The notes below the pieces were generated by a model. The model was given only the letters and a program-made list of their open reading frames with translations, searched no databases and was not told the origin of the DNA. Position numbers and translations under genes: made by a program. Below, one piece after another: positions 57,811 to 64,000 of a DNA stretch of 64,000 nt. Numbering within the stretch: the first letter of the stretch is position 1; each line of letters starts with the position of its first letter. The stretch is from Cordia subcordata (Eukaryota > Streptophyta > Magnoliopsida > Boraginales > Cordiaceae), in the NCBI GenBank assembly GCA_028554755.1, contig JAPTOF010000005.1, positions 889,501 through 953,500 on the forward strand, read 5' to 3'.

Positions 57811-59733
57811 GGGTTGAATCCACGGGGAGGCCTAATGTGTATGGTGTTCTAAGCTAAATGCGTCCTAAAGAGCTACGTGTTGGGGTCCTAACTACAATCT
57901 TTTTGGTATTTTTGGTTTGAGAGGAGCTTGGGAAAGATAAATCTAAGCTATAGGCAAGAAAATAAAAAGGCGGTGAGCGTATGTGTGTGTGATGGGGGAA
58001 TCAAGCAATCTGAGGGAGTCAAACATTAGGAATGAGGACTAGGGTGATTTTGTATTGCAAATGGGTGATTACTATTTCTTGTTAGGGTAACTTGATGGAT
58101 TATACTTGAGTTTCTCTAGTCTATACCTCTAATTAGCCTTCTAATTGTTCCCTAAGCCACAGTGCGGGTTCGTCCCTAAGTGACGACTCCTAGAGACATG
58201 ACGTGGTCTTTATGACTTAGGAGTTAGGGTTAGCTAATAAGATTCTAGGTGATTTAGATCGATCTAACCCTAGCATTTAGTCTTCTAATTAGTTCCCCAA
58301 TCTAACCCCAAGACTCAATGCGAGTCCATCCCTAAGTGTCGTCTACATGGCAGTACGGCGTAGTCCTTATGAACTTAGGGCGTTAGCGTGGACTAATTAA
58401 TCTTCGCAAATGAACTAAGGTCAACTAAACCTAACCGGACTCCTATTGGCTGAATTTATAGCCAAAGGGGACTCAACCTAGGCTAGTTACTAAGTGTGCA
58501 CCATCGACCGCATCACAATAGCAAAAATTGACATTGAAGTGCAAAGCAAACACATCTAAGGCATGGCATTTTAGAATACACCGACATATTCTACTACTAA
58601 ACACATAGACATGTTAATAACACCAATTTAAGTGAAAGAACCCGATATGTATGCAATATAAGCTATTTATGCTATTAAATATGCAAACACACACATAAAC
58701 AAGTATTTAAGCATATCTACTTCATGTAATCACCACACAAACACATAGACATGCTAGCATAATGATTTAGAAATGGTTAATAGCAAAATTGACTTCAATA
58801 TACATGCGCTACATCATTGAGGCATTTCTACAAACACGTAGATGTGAATGTGAATTTGCCAATCAAAACCCTAAGCACAAGCATACATATATATATATAT
58901 ATATATAAATCCATCAAATACCCATAATAATAATGTAATAACCATCCATGATACAATAGTAAATCACCTAACATAGCTCTAATCAAACATACGTTAACTT
59001 AGGATAAAAGAGAGACAAAGAAGCTACCTTTTTATCCAAAGTGATATCTTTACAATCCAAGAGCTATACCCAAATCCTTGTGCTTGATCCTCTTAGAGGC
59101 TTGATTCCAACGTGATTTTGCATACAGAAGAGTGTTTGAGAGGTAGGAGATGAGAGGATTAAGGTTTTGGGAGATGGGTGTGAAAGAATATGACTTGTTC
59201 TTCTATAAAATGGCCAAAAGCGAGCTTATATAGCCAATTTCTGCGACTACCGGAACACTTAACCGGAGCACCAATTCCAAGGGACCTCTATTCCTATAGT
59301 AGAAGCTTGCTCTTTGTTTTTGGCAGAATAGTGAGCTGGTGCACCGATACTCTGAAGCCAATGCTCCATTAGTGCCTATTTGCTCTCTTTTGGCTTCATT
59401 TTAGCTCCGTTTTGCTTCCAGTTGCTTTGGTCTTTGTCCGGAAGCTTCCCAACATTGTTTTTCTTCCACGTTTCATCTTTAAAAATCTTCTTCAATACTT
59501 TCCCAAGCCATCTCCATCTTTGTTCAGCTTAAGACATTTCTCAAACTCACCTAGAACATAAGATAAGTGTACTTTAGTGTTGCATTTATGCTTTAAGCTC
59601 AACTATAGACACCAAAAGCTTAATATGCTCAAGTATAATATAAATGCTATACTAATACACCTTATAGAGCACAAAACACCTCAAAATAGATACAGAAATA
59701 CAATGCAAAATCACACACGAAACCAACACATCA
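57811..59733 (-). repeat. 3' LTR of element X-Y, truncated
   Basis: 1923 bp present. Nearest to the LTR 62944-64000 and to 32408-34461. TATA box CTATATAAG at 59225-59233. It has one unit of the 73-bp promoter repeat (59270-59345). A (AT)n run is at 58887-58907. Its left end is cut at 57811, inside R/U5. Confidence 0.85.
59225..59233 (-). promoter_or_regulatory. TATA box, LTR 57811-59733
   Basis: CTATATAAG on the minus strand, downstream of the ACCGG-type promoter unit. Confidence 0.6.
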
Positions 59734-61213
59734 ACACACCCCCAAACCTTCTCCTTGCTTTTCCCCAAGCAAGCCCAAATCTAAGTTTATCTCTATAGTC
59801 AATACAAAGGATTGCTTAAGGAATTGACTCGCTGTCATAGTTAGCCTAAGAAGCATGAAGGGGGCATTCCTATTGTGGAGAGATCCTCAAGTCTTTCCGA
59901 ATCCTCCCTCTACTCATAAAGGGCCTCGAACCTCGCAAGAAGTTCCCGAGTAGCCAAACTACCACAAGCCTAGGATTCTAACGCACGCACTTGGGATGTT
60001 CAGATTTCGTGCCTCTTCAACTAACATGACCTCTCCAACATGCACAAAGCCTTAAAGGCAAGAAGAGAGAGAATATACAAACACAATGGCTTATAACAAG
60101 CCTTATTCACATATCTACATAAAGGATAGCTTGTGCTAAGTTGACATTGTGTCACTTATGCACTTATTCACAAAACTTTTTGGTGCCTCTGGCTTCTTCT
60201 CTTTTTCACTTTTTTTTTATGATATTCTTGCACCTGTTTGCCTTTTTCATTCTTGTTTTATTGGATTTTTCATGCTTTGCATTGCATTTACACAGAAACA
60301 AAGAAAAAGAAAGGCTTAGGCACATAAAAAAGAACTAATCAAGGAAAGGGCACTCATACCAACAACCCTTTTCAACACTCTTTCCTATCAAGCTATGGGG
60401 TAGCTATAAGAGTCATTCTTAAAGGTCCTCACTCCCTACAACTTCCAAGGGCATTCCCTCTAAGACCCAATTTTCAATCCACTCCATTCATTTCCCACAA
60501 TGCAACTCATATTCACCAATCAATTGAGTCAATCACAAAAGCCAACACAATGATCAACCAAGAAATAAACAATTCTACATGCATCAAAATCAAAAAAATT
60601 TCACCATTTTAAGCACATAATGCACATCTACCCTATACAAAGCATAAAACAATAAAACCAAACTCCCACACCCCTACACCTAAACTTTGCTTGTCCTCAA
60701 GCAAATAGAATAATATTACTCAACAAGCAAATAGGCAACACAAAACAAGTAAGGGTGGTGGGGATGAGGTAGATATAAGGGAACAAGTAGAGAAAGGATA
60801 GATACAACCTTGTGTTCTTTTTTAAGCTTGTCGATACCAATGATTTGTCATTTATCTACTAACCCTATTTTTCAAAAACTGTAAAGACTCACAGTACACG
60901 ATTAGTTGTATTGCCATGCGAGCTTGCATTGGCATCATCAAATGATAAACAAGGTGTATGAAGAATAGAAAATGATAGACGTGAGGATCAACACTTAGGA
61001 AGGTGAAAAAGAAAGCAAACGAAAAGAAAAATGGAAATCAAGGAAAGTAACCAAGAAAGCAAATATAGTAAGTAGAAACAAGAAAAATGAAAACAAGAAA
61101 AGTATACACATGTCTATGGTGCCTCCTTTTAGCGCTGGATTTAATGCCTCCAGCTGAGCGCTACTGTTAGAGCAATACATGTTTAAAATTGAGAGGCACA
61201 AATTGCCAAATAT
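59734..61213 (-). other. PPT and 3' non-coding region of element X-Y
   Basis: AGCAAGGAGAAGGTTTGGGG on the minus strand beside the LTR. A/T-rich arms at 60180-60320, inner purine tract near 60662-60690, conserved AGCGCT block at 61111-61150. Very similar to 29170-30299. No gene seen. Confidence 0.75.
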
Positions 61214-62815
61214 TCAACCAAACACAAGCAGTAGATGCACTATATGATGGGATAATGAATGCACAACGCACCCCTTTTCAAGATGCCACCCTGAAACATC
61301 AAATAAGAATGTGTGCGCAAATGTGAAAGGTGTCATGCATAAACGTGGATGATCATGCCCCACTTGCTCATTAACTAACCACTCTGTGGCCTTCTTTTCA
61401 TAATCAAGGGCTAGAAACACACCCTCCCAATGGGGCAAAGATAAGTTAAATGCATGCAACATGGGAAAAGTGATATCTAACCCTAGATGAAAGTGTAGTA
61501 TGCATGAAGCCACTAATGTGAGCTCTAAGAAGGGAGACCCAATGAAATGGAAATAGGGAGTAGGAGCGACATTTAGAGAAGGAGCAGCAACGATAAAGGA
61601 AGTTGACGTACTACAATTTTCTGCTCCACAAGATAAAACATGATCAATCCTAGGTCGCTTTGACTCCGTATAAGGGGTGGATTCGATCTTAATGGGCTTG
61701 CTCACACTAACGGAAGATTCGTGTTCATATAGAAAATGTTTAACCTCGTTGATCAATTCCTTAGTGGAAAGGGTGGAAAAAGGTATTAACAATGATTCAT
61801 CAAACACACCCAAAGACCCATAGATCGCAATTTCATGGTCATCAATTTCTTCCTTAAGTGTCTTCTTGGAGTGGCTATTCTTCTCAACACAACAATCCTT
61901 AACTCCAAAGACTTTTCATCTAAAAACTTCGAAATCAATATCTTATTCTCCCCAATGGATGACTTCAAACGTTCACTAGCTAAGATCTCATCAAATACTT
62001 CCATAAATTCGTTGCTAGCAGGCGTCATCTCACTATCACACTCCTCATAAAAGGTAGGCACAAATGGAGAAGACAACAGGGACTAAATGGATTTCAGGTC
62101 ATGTATGCATAAATGCTCAGGGGATATGTGTACCTTAGACTTCCTAAATGTAGACTCGAAATGCAAATAAGTGCTATGATCATGAGACTCAACCTTCAAA
62201 TGTGCGGAATGTGTGGGATAAGGAGAAAGAAAAGGTTCACGTGACTTAATGGAAGATGTTGAAAGCTTAGGAGTAGGGGTGCTATTTCCTCTAAAACATA
62301 TCCATAAGAATCATCAAGAACCAAACTATCATTAAGCTCATCCTCATCCTCCTATATGATGTTATCTCTCCATTGACCTCTCTTTCTAAATTCCTTTACA
62401 AAACACCATCATTTTCACCCTTATTGCTCTTATCTCTAGGTTCCTCTCGTATCTACTCAACCCAGTCTAAATGTATCTCAAAACTTTCAACCATTAGTTG
62501 TTCACTCTCAATCTCTCTCTTTAAGCACTCACCTAGATAGTCAACTTGTTGCATCATGCTATCTAGCCTCTCTTGATCAGATTAGAGGAATGATTGTAGA
62601 TATGCAATCTTTTCATCATAACTTAAGGATAACCTAGAAGAAGAGGGCTCAACCGAGTGAGAATGGTAAACATCTTGACAGGGAGCACCATAAGCACAAC
62701 CATTATAAAACTCAAAAGAAGTTTGGGTAAGAAATGACAGTGCAAGAGATCGACTTTCAAAACAATGAGGTGAAAAATATGAAGAGTCATCTTGATCCCA
62801 ATATGCAGATATGAA
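61214..62815 (-). pseudogene. Non-autonomous ORF, element X-Y, N-terminal deletion
   Basis: Open frames 61786-62076 and 61214-61813 plus broken frames up to 62815. Blocks: EMTPASNEFMEVFDEILASE, ISKFLDEKSLELR, then a shift to GVFDESLLIPFSTLSTKELI and NEVKHFLYEHESS, RIDHVLSCGAENCSTS, LPHWEGVFLALDYEKKATEW and FLFDVSGWHLEKGCVV. It carries the STKELINEVKHFLYEHES segment absent from elements I and M. At about 62815 the N-terminal zinc-knuckle region is deleted, the sequence passing straight to the leader. It ends early at 61214 because of a small deletion. Confidence 0.72.
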
Positions 62816-62917
62816 TTTTTCTTTTATTAATCAAAATAAAGAAAACATGTAAAGAAATGATAAAACAACACGTAACAAGCTAAGACACACAAAAACTAAG
62901 AAACCAAACAAACGTTG

Positions 62918-62937
62918 CCTCCCCGGCAACAATGCCA
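62918..62937 (-). other. PBS, tRNA-Asp type
   Basis: TGGCATTGTTGCCGGGGAGG on the minus strand, six bases from the LTR end. Confidence 0.9.
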
Positions 62938-62943
62938 AGAACT

Positions 62944-64000
62944 TGATCGCTATTCGTGAGCAAAAGCCTAAATAGCCCGTAAGCGCACGGGTCATGTGTA
63001 ATACAGTGTGTGCTAGTGTGGGGTCAAATCCATGGGGAGGCCTAACGTGTATGGTGTTTTAAGCTAAGTGCGTCCTAAAGAGCTATGTGTTGGGGTCCTA
63101 ACTACAATCTTTTTGGTATTTTTGGTTTGAGGGGAGCTCGGAAAAGATAAATCTAAGCTTTAGGCAAGAAAATAAAAAGGCGGTATGTGTGTGATGGGGG
63201 AATCAAGCAATATAAGGGAGTCAAACATTGGGAATGGGGACTAGGGTGATTTTGTCTTGTAAATGGGTGATTACTATTTCTTGTTAGGGTAACTTGATGG
63301 ATTATACTTGGGTTGCTCTAGTCTATACCTCCAATTAGCCTTCTAATTGTTCCCTAAGCCACAGTGTGGGTTTGTCCCTAGGTGACGACTCTTAGAGGCA
63401 TGGCGTGGTCTTTATGACTTAGGAATTAGGGCTACCTAATAGGATTCTAGGTGATTTAGATCGATCTAACCCTAGCACTTAGTCTTCTAATTAGTTCCCC
63501 AATCTAACCCTAGGACTCAATACGAGTCCGTCCTTAAGTGTCATCTACATAGCAGTATGGCGTGGTCCTTATGAACCTAGGAAGTTAGGGTGGACTAATT
63601 AATCTTCATAAGTGAACTAAGGTCAACTAAACCTAACCGGACTTCTATTGACTGGATTTAAAGCTAAAGGGACTTAACCTAGGCTAGTTACTAAGTGTGC
63701 ACCATTGATCGCATCACAATAGTGAAAATTGACATTGAAGTGCAAAGCAAACACATCAAGGGCATGGCATTCAAGAATACACTGACGTATTCTACTACTA
63801 AATACATAGACATGCTTAGATTACGCCAATTTAAGCAAAAGCACCCAACATGTATGCAATAGAAGCTATTTATGCTATTAAATATGCAAACACATACATA
63901 GACATGTATATAAGCATACCCACTTCATGTAATCACCATACAAGCACATAGACATGCTAGCATAATGATTTAGAAATGGTTAACAACAAAATAGACTTCA
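62944..64000 (-). repeat. 5' LTR of element X-Y, partial
   Basis: Starts at the PBS side with ...GAGCGATCA equivalents (TGATCGCTATTCGTGAGC in plus order). It is close to 57811-58800, as expected for the two LTRs of one element. The U3 half lies beyond the window. Confidence 0.88.

Larger units (their letters stand above)
57811..64000 (-). mobile_element. Non-autonomous Athila-like element X-Y
   Basis: Minus orientation: 3' LTR 57811-59733 (outer end truncated), PPT, 3' non-coding region, ORF remains 61214-62815, PBS 62918-62937, 5' LTR from 62944 running off the window. Internal length is 3.2 kb. No gag core or pol. Confidence 0.88.

Noticed and set aside
58887..58907. Microsatellites (AT)n at 58887-58907 and 43192-43213, (TTC)n at 37558-37580
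   Set aside because: Ordinary short simple repeats; noted inside the LTR entries only.

Overview
The window looks like repeat-filled nuclear DNA of a flowering plant. I find no host gene, tRNA, rRNA or bacterial-type gene in 64 kb. Almost every stretch can be assigned to LTR retrotransposons: Ty3/Gypsy Athila-like and Ty1/Copia, plus one Tourist-type MITE. Evidence for a plant: Athila-type PBS (tRNA-Asp complement, TGGCGCCGTTGCC), Copia PBS (TGGTATCAGAGC, initiator tRNA-Met), SIRE- and Tork/Angela-like polymerases, Athila gag-pol and a TAA-flanked MITE. All coding regions are broken by stops, frameshifts or deletions, so this is old, nested, probably heterochromatic sequence. I cannot name the species.

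Layout. 1-705: plus-strand LTR remnant. 706-4938 with 14536-14706: minus-strand SIRE-like Copia, with an env-like/plant-transposon-like reading frame downstream of pol, split by a solo LTR (1023-2803). 4939-14535: complete Tork/Angela-like Copia element on the minus strand, inserted in the SIRE pol; its right LTR carries a 383-bp Tourist-like MITE. 14707-25470: non-autonomous Athila-like element (minus) holding a Copia solo LTR (17198-19096, TSD ATAAC) and an Athila-like solo LTR (21715-24152, TSD ATGAT). 25471-36595: Athila-like elements of a second subfamily sharing an LTR (26006-27546), with a third-subfamily element (29170-34461) nested in them. 36596-37764: SIRE-like LTR. 37765-44237: plus-strand Athila-like non-autonomous element with a solo LTR inside. 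44525-55600: full-length Athila-like gag-pol element (minus, 11,076 bp, TSD CTATA), inserted in an older Athila LTR whose element continues to 57810. 57811-64000: another non-autonomous Athila-like element running off the right edge.

How the parts fit. The non-autonomous Athila-like copies keep LTRs, PBS, polypurine tract and 3' non-coding region like those of the gag-pol element. In place of gag-pol they carry one conserved reading frame of about 640 codons: N-terminal CCHC zinc knuckles, a coiled-coil segment, an acidic linker and a conserved C-terminal block. They are probably mobilised in trans by gag-pol elements. This recurring reading frame, and a GC-rich GTCGACCGGC-type motif lying just upstream of LTR TATA boxes and also present in Copia elements, are the least expected things here.
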